Notes: generated from the letters alone by a model not told the origin. A DNA stretch of 64,000 nucleotides from Arthrobacter sp. SLBN-112 (GCF_006715225.1 NZ_VFMU01000001.1:3038001-3102000); one strand, 5' to 3'; counted from the stretch's first letter, positions 9,271 through 17,985 are shown. Made by a program: numbers and translations.

Positions 9271-10860
9271 GTGCTCGCCGAGATGGTGACGCGCACCCCC
9301 GGGGAACTCGGGCCCATCGACGAGGATGCCTTGCATGCGAAGGTCGCCGCGGTGCTGGACACCTGGCCCTCCGCTGGTCTGGCGGTCGCCGTTGTGCGTG
9401 AGGGGAGGTTGGCGTCGTTCCACGCGCATGGTGTTGCAGACGTGGCCACCGGGGAACCGGTCACCGAAGACACTGTGTTCCGGGTCGGCTCGCTCACGAA
9501 GACAGTCACGGCGGTCGCGGTCATGCAGCTGTGGGAGCGGGGGCTGGTTGATCTGGACGCGCCGGTGAACGATTACCTCACCACCTTCCGGCTCGCGCCG
9601 GTTCGACAGGGCCTCCAACCCGCGACAATCCGGCACCTGCTCACGCACACGGCCGGAGTGGGCTACTGGCGCCGGCTCTCGGATCTGCTCCGTCCGGCAG
9701 TCGGATCGGGTGTTCGCGGAACCCATGTGTTGCCTCTGGGCGAGTATTACCGCCGGGGGTTGCCGCAGGAGATCCAGCCCGGCACCAAGTGGGCTTACAG
9801 CAACCACGGCTTCGCTGCGCTGGGCCAGATTGTCGAGGATGTCACCGGCCAGATGCTGGCGGATTACATGCGCGGGCACGTGTTTGACCCGCTGGGAATG
9901 GACCGCACGGACCTGGTCCGCTCCGACCGCGTGCGTTCCGGCCTGGCCACCGGCTACGTCGTGCGTGCCCGCGGGCTCATTCCTGTCGGCGACTATGAGG
10001 TGCCGACGCCTGGCGGTGGCGGCTTGTACTCCACGGCGGCCGACATGGGCCGCTTTGCCGCCTCGCTGCTCCGGGAAGGAGCAGCGGACCGGAGTCCGCT
10101 GTTGAAGCGTACGACGGTGGCGATGATGTTCCAGCCACACTTCCAACCCGACCCGCGGGTGCCTGGAGCTGGGCTGGGATTCAGCCTCGGTTCCGAAGGG
10201 GGACACCGCACGGTCGACAAAGACGGCATTGTGAGCGGGTTCCTGTCAGACCTGGCCATCGCACCCGACGAAGGCATCGGCGTCGTGGTCCTGACCAACA
10301 CCGGCGCCTTGAGCGGCCAGGGAGCAGCCGTCCCGCTTGGCAGGGCGGTGCTCCGCCAGCTGCTCCGCCTTCCCGATGAAGCGGTGCGGACCGACCTCGC
10401 ACCGCATGCAGAGGTGTGGGCTGATCTTTGCGGTTGGTACGCCCCTGCCCCGGGCCCCGTCACAAACCTGTTCACTCGACTGCTCCTGGGCGCCGGCGCT
10501 GAAATCGTCGTCCACCGCAACCAGCTGTTCATGAAGCCCCTCACGCCGCTCCCCGCCATGCGCAAAGGCATGCGCCTGCACCCGGACGACCCGGACGACC
10601 CGTACGTTTTCCGCGTCGACATGTCCGACGTCGGCTTGGGCACCCTGCCAGTCGTGTTCACCGGCACGCCGGACACTGGCAGGAGGCAGCTCCTGATGGA
10701 CGTGATGGCATTCGAGAAGCGCCCTGACGTACGAAATCCCAGGCGGCTGGCCGCCGGGGGCCTCGCCGCAGGTGCGGCCACGCTCGCGGTCCGCCGCGGC
10801 TTGCGCCGTGCACACTCCTGCAGCCGGACCCCAGCTCGCACTGAGTACCCCTACAACTGA
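9271..10860 (+). CDS. Beta-lactamase-fold serine hydrolase (class C/esterase type)
   Basis: A 529-residue member of the class C beta-lactamase/penicillin-binding-like serine hydrolases. The SxxK nucleophile motif is SLTK (in RVGSLTKTVTAVAVMQLWER), the YxN motif is YSN (in WAYSNHGFAALG), and the usual GGG/GGL region is PGGGGLYSTAADM. Such proteins act as esterases, peptidases or lactamases. There is no clear signal peptide, but a hydrophobic Ala/Gly segment lies near the C-terminus (GGLAAGAATLAV). GTG at 9271 or ATG at 9283 may be the start; neither has a strong ribosome binding site. It heads a plus-strand set with the flavodoxin-like and WS/DGAT genes, where a lipid esterase role would fit; that is inference. 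Confidence 0.8.
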   Translation: MLAEMVTRTPGELGPIDEDALHAKVAAVLDTWPSAGLAVAVVREGRLASFHAHGVADVATGEPVTEDTVFRVGSLTKTVTAVAVMQLWERGLVDLDAPVNDYLTTFRLAPVRQGLQPATIRHLLTHTAGVGYWRRLSDLLRPAVGSGVRGTHVLPLGEYYRRGLPQEIQPGTKWAYSNHGFAALGQIVEDVTGQMLADYMRGHVFDPLGMDRTDLVRSDRVRSGLATGYVVRARGLIPVGDYEVPTPGGGGLYSTAADMGRFAASLLREGAADRSPLLKRTTVAMMFQPHFQPDPRVPGAGLGFSLGSEGGHRTVDKDGIVSGFLSDLAIAPDEGIGVVVLTNTGALSGQGAAVPLGRAVLRQLLRLPDEAVRTDLAPHAEVWADLCGWYAPAPGPVTNLFTRLLLGAGAEIVVHRNQLFMKPLTPLPAMRKGMRLHPDDPDDPYVFRVDMSDVGLGTLPVVFTGTPDTGRRQLLMDVMAFEKRPDVRNPRRLAAGGLAAGAATLAVRRGLRRAHSCSRTPARTEYPYN

Positions 10861-10891
10861 TGTCACCTGCAAACTCAAGGAGATCCGCAAA

Positions 10892-11434
10892 ATGGCTAGA
10901 GTTCTGATTCCGTACGGGACAACCGAAGGACAAACGGCAAAGATCGCCGATGTCATCGCGGACGTTATCCGGGACAGAGGCCATACGGCCGACGCCGTTG
11001 ACATCAACGGAGCATCCCACACCGTGCCCGCCGGATATGACGCTGTGATCGTGGGTGCATCCATTCACATGGGCAAGCATGACAAGCACGTGGTCGAGTT
11101 CGTACAGAAGAACCACGACACTTTGGAACGCCTCCCTTCGGCCTTCTTCTCCGTCAGCCTCGCCGCCCACGGCGACACCGGGCAGGCCGAGACATATGTG
11201 GACGAGTTCGAAGAAGAGACCGGGTGGCGGCCCGACCAGGTCGCCTCGTTCGGCGGTGCGCTCCTGTACACCGACTACGGCTTCATCAAGCGGCACATGA
11301 TGAAGAAGATCGCGCAGGACAAACCAGGCAACCTTGGACTCGACCTGTCACGGGACTACGTCTACACCGAGTGGGACGCGGTCAAACGGTTCGCAGAGCA
11401 CTTCGCGGACAGGCTCAAGTCCACCTCTCCGTGA
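10892..11434 (+). CDS. Flavodoxin-domain protein, HemG-like
   Basis: A 180-residue flavodoxin-fold protein. The N-terminal FMN phosphate loop is PYGTTEGQTAKIA, followed by GASIHMGKHDKHVVEF and the later SFGGALLYTDYGF, typical of the menaquinone-dependent protoporphyrinogen oxidase HemG family. HemG oxidises protoporphyrinogen IX to protoporphyrin IX, but many actinobacterial paralogues of this fold have other, unproven redox roles. ATG at 10892 has an excellent AAGGAG about 10 bases upstream. It lies 31 bases behind the serine hydrolase gene and 34 bases ahead of the WS/DGAT gene. No other haem genes are nearby, so I do not assign hemG. Confidence 0.8.
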   Translation: MARVLIPYGTTEGQTAKIADVIADVIRDRGHTADAVDINGASHTVPAGYDAVIVGASIHMGKHDKHVVEFVQKNHDTLERLPSAFFSVSLAAHGDTGQAETYVDEFEEETGWRPDQVASFGGALLYTDYGFIKRHMMKKIAQDKPGNLGLDLSRDYVYTEWDAVKRFAEHFADRLKSTSP

Positions 11435-11468
11435 CTGCGCGGCCACGCCGCGCCCGAAAGGGGCGAAG

Positions 11469-12872
11469 ATGCCGGACAGACTGACGGCGGATGACCAGCT
11501 GGTCCTGTGGTCAGACGACACATGGCCGCAGGACATTGGTGCACTCATGTTCCTGGACGGCAGCAAGCTGCTCGACGCCGACGGGCAGCTGAGGATGCAG
11601 GCGATGCGGGAAGGAATCGAGGGCCGCCTGCACCTTCTGCCCCGGCTTCGCCAAGTGCTCTACTTCCCCGGCCGCGGTCGGGGTCGGCCACTGTGGCTCG
11701 ACGCGCCCGCGTTCAACCTTGACGAGCATGTCCACGTTATGGCGGTGCCTGCTCCTGGTGATGACCGGCAGGTCCTGGACACGGTTGCGAGGATGCGCCG
11801 CCGCCGTCTGCAATTGTCCCGGCCGTTGTGGGAGATGTGGTTCCTCACCGGGATTACCGGCGGGCGGGTCGGCCTGTTCATCCGCCTGCATCACGTCATG
11901 GGAGATGGCATGGCCAGCGTGACCAGTCTGGGGGCGTTATTGGACACCACTCCCGAGGCTGATGAGGGAATGCCGGCGCCTGAGTGGGTTCCATCCCCAT
12001 GGCCATCCAGCGCTGCCCTGCTGGTGGACAACCTGCAGCACATTGGCCACGAGCTCGCCCAGATGCTGGTGGCGCTCACACATCCCGTGCGGACGGTCCG
12101 TGGCGCTGTCAACGCCTGGCCCACTCTTCAAGGCTTACTCGCGGCCGAGCCCGGACCGAGCACCAGCCTGAACCGGCTGCTGGGACCGGACCGGAAACTG
12201 GACCTGATCCGCGCCCGGCTCGATCCAGTGCATCAGGCCGCCCAGGAGCACGGTGCCACCGTGAACGACGTTCTGCTGGCGGTGATCGCCGGCGGGCTGC
12301 GTGGGCTGTTGATGGGTCGAGGAGAGCCGGTCGACGGCGTGTCCGTGCCGGTCTACGTTCCGATGTCGCTCCGGGCAACAAACCCCACCGCGGGCGATCA
12401 CCAGGGAGGGAACTTCATCAGCCAGATCGCCGTGCCAGTTCCTTTGGGGGACATGGACCCTGCCTCCAGGCTCAGGCGAATAGTCGGGGAGACCACAAAG
12501 CGCAAAGCAATGCCCCACACCCCTCTGGGCGCCATGTTCGGTAACAGGTTCATCAGCAGCATCATGATCAAGTTCGTTGCGGGACGACGCGTCAACGTTC
12601 TCAGCGCCGACCTGCCAGGGTCAAGGCAACCCTTGTACTTTTGCGGCGCGCGGATCCTGGAGGTGTTCCCGCTGTTGAACCTCATCGGTAACGTCTCTCT
12701 CGGGGTAGGAGCAATGTCCTACGCAGGAAGTCTTGGCATGTTGGTGGTCTCCGACGCAGACGCTTATCCCGACCTCGATGTCTTTACCGACAGTGCACGC
12801 CGAGACCTCGAGGCGCTCCTCCGGGTCACCCAGAAACGACAGGTCAGGTTCAATACGCTGGAGGAGGAGTAA
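11469..12872 (+). CDS. WS/DGAT acyltransferase (wax ester synthase/diacylglycerol acyltransferase)
   Basis: A 467-residue bifunctional acyltransferase of the WS/DGAT family, which transfers acyl groups from acyl-CoA to alcohols or diacylglycerol to make wax esters or triacylglycerol. The catalytic HHxxxDG motif is HHVMGDG (in FIRLHHVMGDGMASV). The conserved PLW motif is present twice (GRPLWLDAP and SRPLWEMWF), and the C-terminal NVPGP-like and ND motifs appear as TVNDVLLAVIAGGLR and SADLPGSRQPLYFCG. Length is normal. ATG at 11469 follows AAAGGGG. It is the last gene of the plus-strand set, and its 3' end overlaps the convergent SRPBCC-like gene by 23 bases. Lipid storage is a common arthrobacter trait. 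Confidence 0.85.
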   Translation: MPDRLTADDQLVLWSDDTWPQDIGALMFLDGSKLLDADGQLRMQAMREGIEGRLHLLPRLRQVLYFPGRGRGRPLWLDAPAFNLDEHVHVMAVPAPGDDRQVLDTVARMRRRRLQLSRPLWEMWFLTGITGGRVGLFIRLHHVMGDGMASVTSLGALLDTTPEADEGMPAPEWVPSPWPSSAALLVDNLQHIGHELAQMLVALTHPVRTVRGAVNAWPTLQGLLAAEPGPSTSLNRLLGPDRKLDLIRARLDPVHQAAQEHGATVNDVLLAVIAGGLRGLLMGRGEPVDGVSVPVYVPMSLRATNPTAGDHQGGNFISQIAVPVPLGDMDPASRLRRIVGETTKRKAMPHTPLGAMFGNRFISSIMIKFVAGRRVNVLSADLPGSRQPLYFCGARILEVFPLLNLIGNVSLGVGAMSYAGSLGMLVVSDADAYPDLDVFTDSARRDLEALLRVTQKRQVRFNTLEEE

Positions 12873-13518
12873 CAGAAGTCAGATTCTCGGCCCGTTGCCG
12901 GATTCCCTGGAGCATCTTGCGCTCCATCATGAACCAGCACACGTCGATCAGCGGCGCCAGAATCCAGAGGGCAGCCCGTGAGTAATTCCGGATGCGCACC
13001 CGGCTCACGAGCCGCGTGGTGTTCCCGTCCGGGTATAGGCCGAAGCACCAACTGACGCGGCCGGACACGGGCTCCAGTACCATGGCTTGTTCGGGTTGGA
13101 GGACCGCAACTGGCCAGTCCGGGCCTTTGCCCAGCGGTATTACGTCCCCCAAGGCCAGCCCCTGGAACTCGGGAAGCACCATATCGCTGCTTGGGCCGCT
13201 GAGGATCCCGAAAGCCTGATCCAGGAAGTCGTAGCTGTAGAGGCCCCCGCGACCGTCACCCATTTGCACAAGCCATGGCCAGATGCTGCCCGGGCCCGCC
13301 GTGATGGACACGGCACGCGTCGTTGTCAGATAGGGAGCGTCCACGATCCCGTCACCCGGCATTGTACGGTTCGCCTCCTCCCTGCTGGCTCCCCAATGGA
13401 GATGGAGCGGTCGCAAGAAGCGGTGGTAGGCAGCCACCGCAGCGAGGACACCTGCGGCAGCCCGGAGGATGCCCCGAGGCCAGCGGGCCCCATGGACCGC
13501 ACCATGGGTGGCCGTCAT
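12850..13518 (-). CDS. SRPBCC-like protein, unknown role
   Basis: A 222-residue protein with an N-terminal hydrophobic segment (RGILRAAAGVLAAVAAY) and a central region typical of the SRPBCC/START-like fold: RAVSITAGPGSIWPWLVQM, then GGLYSYDFLDQ, then LPEFQGLALGDVIPLG and a C-terminal helix-rich part with VCWFMMERKMLQGIRQRAE. Proteins with this start-of-fold signature are numerous in actinobacteria and are thought to bind hydrophobic ligands; none that I know has a proven reaction. Its last 23 bases overlap the end of the WS/DGAT gene on the other strand, so a lipid-ligand role is an attractive but unproven idea. Confidence 0.65.
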   Translation of the reverse strand: MTATHGAVHGARWPRGILRAAAGVLAAVAAYHRFLRPLHLHWGASREEANRTMPGDGIVDAPYLTTTRAVSITAGPGSIWPWLVQMGDGRGGLYSYDFLDQAFGILSGPSSDMVLPEFQGLALGDVIPLGKGPDWPVAVLQPEQAMVLEPVSGRVSWCFGLYPDGNTTRLVSRVRIRNYSRAALWILAPLIDVCWFMMERKMLQGIRQRAENLTSVTPPPAY

Positions 13519-14038
13519 GGAACACCTGCCCTTCTGTTAAAAACTGCTTACCAGCATCCGGCGGCAGGGCAGGTCGCTGTCAGAGGCAAAGGTCCCTTCG
13601 CTTGAACCAGCGGGTACGGGGTCAGGGGCGGTCATCCACAGACAGGTTCCCCTGCACTGAGTGGATGGTCCGCAGTGGTTCCCCATCGATTCTTTCGCCG
13701 GCCTGGCAATGGAAACAGGGACAAGGAAGGACTACCGGGTCAGCGCGAACTTCCTAGGGGGGTGGAGTGTGCTCCAGTATCGATGGGTCTTGAGCGCGTC
13801 GGCAGTTGGCCGTGCGGCCGCCGCCTTCGGGGTAGCTGCGAGCCGGTGCGCGGGTGTATTGGGGCGGCGCCAGGCTGCGGGAAAGGGTGCAGCCGCTGCT
13901 TAGAGACGGCCTCCTTCCGGCAGCTCAGTCCATGTCCACCCAGACAATCACCACCTCGCTCGTATCCAGGACGTATGGCCTTGGCTGGCTCAAATGGGTC
14001 ACGGCCGCCCTGCCGCATTCTACAAATCGTGGGCAGTT
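13519..14038. other. Intergenic, left flank of the IS3 remnant
   Basis: About 520 bases without a supported gene. No matching inverted repeat to the right end of the IS remnant is visible here, so the left end of the insertion sequence seems lost. Confidence 0.4.
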
Positions 14039-14040
14039 GA

Positions 14041-14657
14041 TCAGGCGGCTTGTGCCGAGTGACGTTTACTGCTGGCGAGGAACTGTTCGTGTTCCACAGG
14101 GGTGATGTAGCCCATTGCGGAGTGGAGCCGGGAGTGGCTGTCGAACTCCTCGATCCAGCGTCCGGTTTCCCGGATCGCGTCCTGCCTGGTGACCCACCGG
14201 CGGCGGTCGTAGAACTCGGTCTTCAGCGTCGACCAGAGGGACTCCTGTATCGCGTTGTTCCAGCACACGCCGGTCCGCGCGACCGACTGCATGATGCCCA
14301 GCCCGACGCAGACATCGTTGAGCTGAGCGGAGGTGTACTGGGTGCCGCGGTCTGCATGGAACACGACACCCGCCGGTCCGCCGCCGCGCAGGACGTAGGC
14401 CATGCGCAGCGCCCGCTCGACCAGGCTGCTGGTCTGGACCGAGTCCATTGCCCACCCGATCACGCGGCACGAGCAGACATCCCTGACAGCACACAGATAC
14501 ACCCAGCCCTCGCCGGTGCGCGCAGGTATGTGATGTCCGAGATCCAGACCGCGTCCAGCGCCGCGGTGTCCCACTTCCTGGCCACCAGATCCGGGGTGGA
14601 AAGCACCCGCACCTCACCGATCGGCGCTAGGGGCCGGAAACGCCGCGGCGGGATCAC
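14041..14657 (-). pseudogene. IS3-family transposase OrfB remnant, frameshifted
   Basis: C-terminal part of the rve-type DDE integrase domain. The first Asp is in VWISDITYLR, the second in VVFHADRGTQYTS and the Glu in WNNAIQESLWSTLKTEF, followed by HSRLHSAMGYITP, so all three catalytic acids can still be read. Near 14520 (around the Arg codons after TYLR) the frame shifts before WVYLCAVRDVCS. The N-terminal half of OrfB, including its helix-turn-helix, is missing. The protein cannot be made intact. Confidence 0.8.
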
Positions 14658-14897
14658 CTACAGGCCCTGCCGGCACATCGAAGACAACCGCTCCAGCTCA
14701 GACGTTTCCATCTCCACCGCCGCGAACTCCTCGGGAGCCGCCAAACGGGCCCGTTCCTGAGCAACACACCGGCCCAGCAACTGCTCACCCAGCCCCAACT
14801 CCCAGGCCACCCGCAGTACTGGCCTGCCCGTATCGATGACAAGACGCGCGGCCTTCCGCCGATACTCGGGAGTGAATTTACGTCGTGTCGTGCTCAC
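14658..14897 (-). pseudogene. IS3-family OrfA remnant, C-terminally truncated
   Basis: Starts at GTG with the usual OrfA helix-turn-helix (RRKFTPEYRRKAARLVIDTG, then VAWELGLGEQLLGRCVAQER). It normally continues after SELERL into a leucine-zipper region with ENAELR; here it breaks off and ends SSMCRQGL. The leucine zipper and the frameshift window needed to make the OrfAB fusion are gone. Confidence 0.75.
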
Positions 14898-15119
14898 AAG
14901 AACAACTTCCCGCAGAATCCAAGGATCCCGCTACTTCAGGTGTCCACCAACAGAGGTTAACCCCAGCTGTATGAGCTCAGCGGCTGGGAGATAGTAGAAC
15001 ACCGCCGCAGCCAGGATGACCGCAGCCGTGGGGCACATCCACCCGTCCGTCTGAATACAGACCACCGCGGCGAAGCCGGCGGCCGCCCCAGAGGTCACCG
15101 TGCCTTGGTCCGTACGAAT

Positions 15120-15220
15120 CTAGTCAACATAAGGCCAGTAGAAGTTGGAGTAGCAGTTGCCGAGCTCCGGCGTCGCGTTGGCCGCCACGCCCGTCCTAGG
15201 ACAAGGCCTAGGGCAACCAT
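15120..15220 (-). pseudogene. Possible small secreted peptide gene, frameshifted
   Basis: One frame gives a signal-peptide-like core, LLAIMVALGLVLG. One step away the next frame continues GVAANATPELGNCYSNFYWP and a stop at 15120-15122. Joined, this would be a signal peptide with an ANA cleavage site and a mature peptide of about 17 residues rich in aromatic residues, with one Cys. I know no family for it; the reading depends on assuming a single indel near 15197. Confidence 0.3.
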
Positions 15221-15367
15221 TATGGCTAATAGAGGTTTCTCATATTCCGAGGTTGGCACCGGGGGATGCGGGGGCAAATAAATGCATGAGGGGCAGAACC
15301 TAAAACGATTCTGGCCCTGATTTGTCCATTTGTTGGGTGAGATGAGAGTCACCTATCATCAAGAGAG

Positions 15368-15408
15368 CCGGTACCAGTCGATGTCCCCCCATGTCTGGCT
15401 GGTACCGG
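15368..15408 (-). terminator. Hairpin downstream of lsr2
   Basis: Perfect 10-base arms CCGGTACCAG and CTGGTACCGG separated by 21 bases, ending 3 bases from the lsr2 stop codon. No clear T-run follows, so it may be a weak terminator or a transcript-end stabiliser. Confidence 0.55.
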
Positions 15409-15410
15409 TC

Positions 15411-15737
15411 TTAGTGTGCCGCTTGGTACTTCTCCAGGATGTCCTGCTGGATTCGACCGCGGGTGTTCACCTTGAACCCGTTATCCAAGGCCCACATCCG
15501 GACGGCCCTGGTATCAATACCGGAACCGCCGGATTTCCGACCCGACGGATGACCGCGGCCGCCGGAGGTCTTACGAGCAGCATTGGTAAAACGCTCTAGA
15601 GCGCCACGAAGTTCATTGGCGTGGTCGTTATTCAAATCGATTTCGTACTCAGTTCCATCGAGGCCAAACTTGATGGTTTCATTAGCTTCCGAGCCGTCGA
15701 GGTCGTCGGAAAGAATTACTATTGTTTTCTGGGCCAT
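15411..15737 (-). CDS. lsr2: Lsr2-family nucleoid-associated silencer
   Basis: A 108-residue Lsr2 homologue. The N-terminal dimerisation domain (QKTIVILSDDLDGSEANETI, then FGLDGTEYEIDL) is followed by a Gly/Ser/Arg-rich linker and the DNA-binding domain with VRMWALDNGFKVNTRGRI, whose RGR is the AT-hook-like minor-groove contact. Lsr2 is the actinobacterial counterpart of H-NS: it coats and silences AT-rich, often horizontally acquired DNA. Length is normal. A small membrane-protein gene ends 34 bases upstream on the same strand. Since the window is full of mobile remnants, this could be an island-borne second copy rather than the core gene; the chromosome would have to be checked. Confidence 0.9.
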   Translation of the reverse strand: MAQKTIVILSDDLDGSEANETIKFGLDGTEYEIDLNNDHANELRGALERFTNAARKTSGGRGHPSGRKSGGSGIDTRAVRMWALDNGFKVNTRGRIQQDILEKYQAAH

Positions 15738-15771
15738 GCAAAAAGGTTAGCAGCTAAGTAGTCTTAGCAAG

Positions 15772-16023
15772 TTACTCCCGGATTAGGGAGCTTCGCCGGC
15801 CAGGAAGCGTTGTACCTCGATAGAACTGAGCCATGAAGTTAGGCCAAGAGAGACAATGCAGCAAACCAAACACCAGCTTGCCCAGGAAACTTACGGGCGC
15901 AACAAGCACTGCTATCAAGGACGCTCCAAACAGCAGAAGGTCGACGACCATTAGTCGCACTGTCATGCTGGTGGCGCCGGGATCGAGATCTGTCGGGACT
16001 GGCAGGGGGATTGCTGACTTCAT
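15772..16023 (-). CDS. Small membrane protein upstream of lsr2
   Basis: An 83-residue protein with one long or two short hydrophobic helices (RLMVVDLLLFGASLIAVLVA and LGKLVFGLLHCLSWPNF), a Pro-rich N-terminus and a basic tail GRRSSLIRE. ATG at 16023 is preferred over a longer start because GGAGGG lies 6 bases upstream. No family recognised. It probably shares a transcript with lsr2 and is divergent from the decayed membrane-protein genes to its right. Confidence 0.5.
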   Translation of the reverse strand: MKSAIPLPVPTDLDPGATSMTVRLMVVDLLLFGASLIAVLVAPVSFLGKLVFGLLHCLSWPNFMAQFYRGTTLPGRRSSLIRE

Positions 16024-16150
16024 CACTTGCCCTCCGCTAAGGCGACTCCCCAGCCGTTCCGCGGTGTCTTTCAACGTTACGGAAAGCTCGGCAGTGCGTT
16101 CTAGTGGGTTTTGGGCAGAAATTGGGTGGAAGCTCTGGCGCGATTACTTT

Positions 16151-16612
16151 ATGGCCGAAATCTCGATCCCCATCATGTTCTTCCAGGCAGCTTCCACCGC
16201 TATACCGACCCTCCTGATTGCAGTGGCAGTGGGCATCAAACAGGGAGCAACGTTCGCGGGCTTTTACGAGCGCGCTAAGACCGGTGGGCATAAGCGGCAT
16301 CTAGTGTTGATGACCGTTGGCTTGCCAGTTGTGACCGTCCTCGGCCAGATGGCCCCCTCCCGCTGTGCCGCGCGGCTCCGGCAACATACTTGAGGCATTC
16401 ATGACATGGAGAGAGCTTTGATGAATTACCTGCTGCTCATATTCGTAGAGTTCATACTTCCCATCGCCTACAAGTTGAGCTTCAGAGGCTTTAACCAGTT
16501 GTTCAAAGGGGTTTCATATGGAGGAATGGCACTTGTGCCGTCTACGTTCTGCTTATCGTCGCGGGTGTTGTACCGCTGTAAGGATGAGCTGTCTGCGAGG
16601 ATTACCGAATGA
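16151..16612 (+). pseudogene. Decayed membrane-protein gene, paralogue 1
   Basis: A membrane protein readable only in pieces over three frames: ISIPIMFFQAASTAIPTLLI and KRHLVLMTVGLPVVTVLGQM (frame ending 16393), then RGSGNILEAFMTW in the next frame, then MNYLLLIFVEFILPIAYKLS in a third. The parts follow each other in an order that makes one protein with about four helices. No family recognised. Its last stop overlaps the ATG of a truncated relative at 16609 by ATGA. Confidence 0.5.
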
Positions 16613-16722
16613 CCTCAGTTCCTCTCGCATTCTTCCAAGTTGCCGCAGCTGCCATTCCCACGCTCTTGGTATGCGAAGTAAGACGCTCAATGCGCGCAGA
16701 ATCATTACGCCCTGTCGAGTGA
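16609..16722 (+). pseudogene. Truncated membrane-protein gene, paralogue 2
   Basis: A 37-codon frame beginning MTSVPLAFFQVAAAAIPTLL, which repeats the start of the preceding decayed gene (IMFFQAASTAIPTLL), then diverges (VCEVRRSMRAESLRPVE) and stops. The ATGA overlap with the preceding frame suggests that a tandem, translationally coupled pair once existed here. It is too short to be a whole membrane protein. Confidence 0.4.
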
Positions 16723-17011
16723 AAGTGCTGTTTAAGAGCGGCGGCACCTGGCAGCATGGGCCATCGGACCGCGGGTCCGCGACCAGCGCAGCTTGCTGAG
16801 CTATGGCGCTGCGCCTGCCCGCAACGGGGAAATAGTCCTGGATCTTTATAGCCAGCACCAGGGAGACACACACGCAATACGGCAGGCGCCATGGATCGAG
16901 GTACACCAGCTGTCCATAGCTCTCCCAGAAGTGAGCTTGCGCTAAACAGGGCGACTCTCGAAACTCGAGACTAGGCAGCTTTGGAACCGATATTCGAAGT
17001 CGAGGTCATCA

Positions 17012-17677
17012 ATGAACATGAAACCGGAAGTCGGCAAACTTGATGCGGGACCGTGGCAAGCGGAGTCGTTGGAAGGGTTGGTGGGGCGGCTGCTGCCGGC
17101 AGCAGGTCAACGTCCGAACCGTCCCTGGATTGTAGCGGTAGATGGAAGGAGCGGGGCAGGCAAAACCAGCTTGGTCGATCGTCTACTGGCCCAAGTGCCG
17201 GACTCAGGTGTCGTTCACACGGACGATGTAGCGTGGCATCTCTCGTTCTTTGACTGGGCGGATGAACTCCGTGACGGTGTCCTCGAACCCTTGCTTAAGG
17301 GCGAGGAAGTCCATTATCGTCCGCCGGGCTGGGTGACCCGAGAACGTCCAGGTGCCATAGCTCTACCCGCGGGGCGTTCCGTGGTGTGGGTAGAAGGGAG
17401 CGGATCATCACGCCAAGCGCTCTCGAATCCAATCGATGCTTCGATCTGGGTGCAGTGCGACAACACTGAAGCCCGACGTCGCCTCCGGGCACGGGATGGC
17501 CAGGAAGAAGAAGACTTGCACAGGGAATGGGAAGAACAAGAAATTCCCTTCCTACTTGAAGACCGGCCATGGGAGCGGGCCACAGTGATCCTGGCCGGAA
17601 GGCCCGCCCTGGAGCACGATCCGAATACGCAGGTAGTAACCACTCAGCCGGCGCCAGCACGCGCGGAGATCACCTAA
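17012..17677 (+). CDS. P-loop kinase, uridine kinase-like
   Basis: A 221-residue P-loop NTPase. Walker A is DGRSGAGKTS near residue 45, followed by the Asp-rich element VVHTDDVAWH where uridine/phosphoribulokinase-type enzymes bind the acceptor, and later VVWVEGSGSS as the Walker B-like strand; the LID-like region is EARRRLRARDGQEEEDL. These features fit the uridine kinase-like branch of small-molecule kinases, but the acceptor cannot be told. The start has GAGG 7 bases upstream. The gene stands alone; flanking DNA on both sides is non-coding or decayed. Confidence 0.75.
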   Translation: MNMKPEVGKLDAGPWQAESLEGLVGRLLPAAGQRPNRPWIVAVDGRSGAGKTSLVDRLLAQVPDSGVVHTDDVAWHLSFFDWADELRDGVLEPLLKGEEVHYRPPGWVTRERPGAIALPAGRSVVWVEGSGSSRQALSNPIDASIWVQCDNTEARRRLRARDGQEEEDLHREWEEQEIPFLLEDRPWERATVILAGRPALEHDPNTQVVTTQPAPARAEIT

Positions 17678-17812
17678 CGCACGAACTCACTATTCCGGCC
17701 TCCACTGCCGATGCGACAAGATTGAGCCACTGACACTGCTGGCCGGCCCAGTAGTTTCAAATAGATTCAAGCAGTGCCGTCGCCCCCCGGCGGGGCGCAT
17801 CTGGGCGCGAGA

Positions 17813-17837
17813 GAAGGCTTCATAGAGAGAAGCCTTC
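17813..17837 (+). terminator. Perfect 9-base hairpin
   Basis: GAAGGCTTC, 7-base loop, GAAGCCTTC. It lies about 135 bases behind the P-loop kinase and could end its transcript, though no T-run follows. Confidence 0.4.
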
Positions 17838-17962
17838 GGCGCTGGTGTGTAACTTGCAGCCCCGGAATGGGTAGGAAGGGATCAGATCGCCTCTGGGCCA
17901 GCGGTACTCGGTAAATCCGGGTACGGGTGTCGGGCAGAGATTCATGCAATAGGCGAAAGAAG

Positions 17963-17985
17963 GGGTGTGGACGTTGTCCACACCC
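17963..17985. repeat. Perfect palindrome GGGTGTGGAC-N3-GTCCACACCC
   Basis: Ten-base arms with a 3-base loop. The core GTGTGGAC-N3-GTCCACAC recurs exactly at 34889-34907, at the end of repeat copy B. Confidence 0.7.

Larger units (their letters stand above)
14039..14957 (-). mobile_element. Decayed IS3-family insertion sequence
   Basis: Contains an orfA remnant (14658-14897) and an orfB remnant (14041-14657) in the IS3 arrangement. The right end outside orfA carries GGTGGACACCTGAAGTAG read on the minus strand (14929-14946), which resembles IS3-family terminal repeats. No partner repeat is found on the left. The usual orfA C-terminus and orfB N-terminus are missing, so an internal deletion has joined them. 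Confidence 0.75.

Noticed and set aside
9055..10206. Minus-strand open frame of about 383 codons opposite the serine hydrolase
   Set aside because: Arg/His-rich antisense shadow; the plus strand carries SxxK and YxN.
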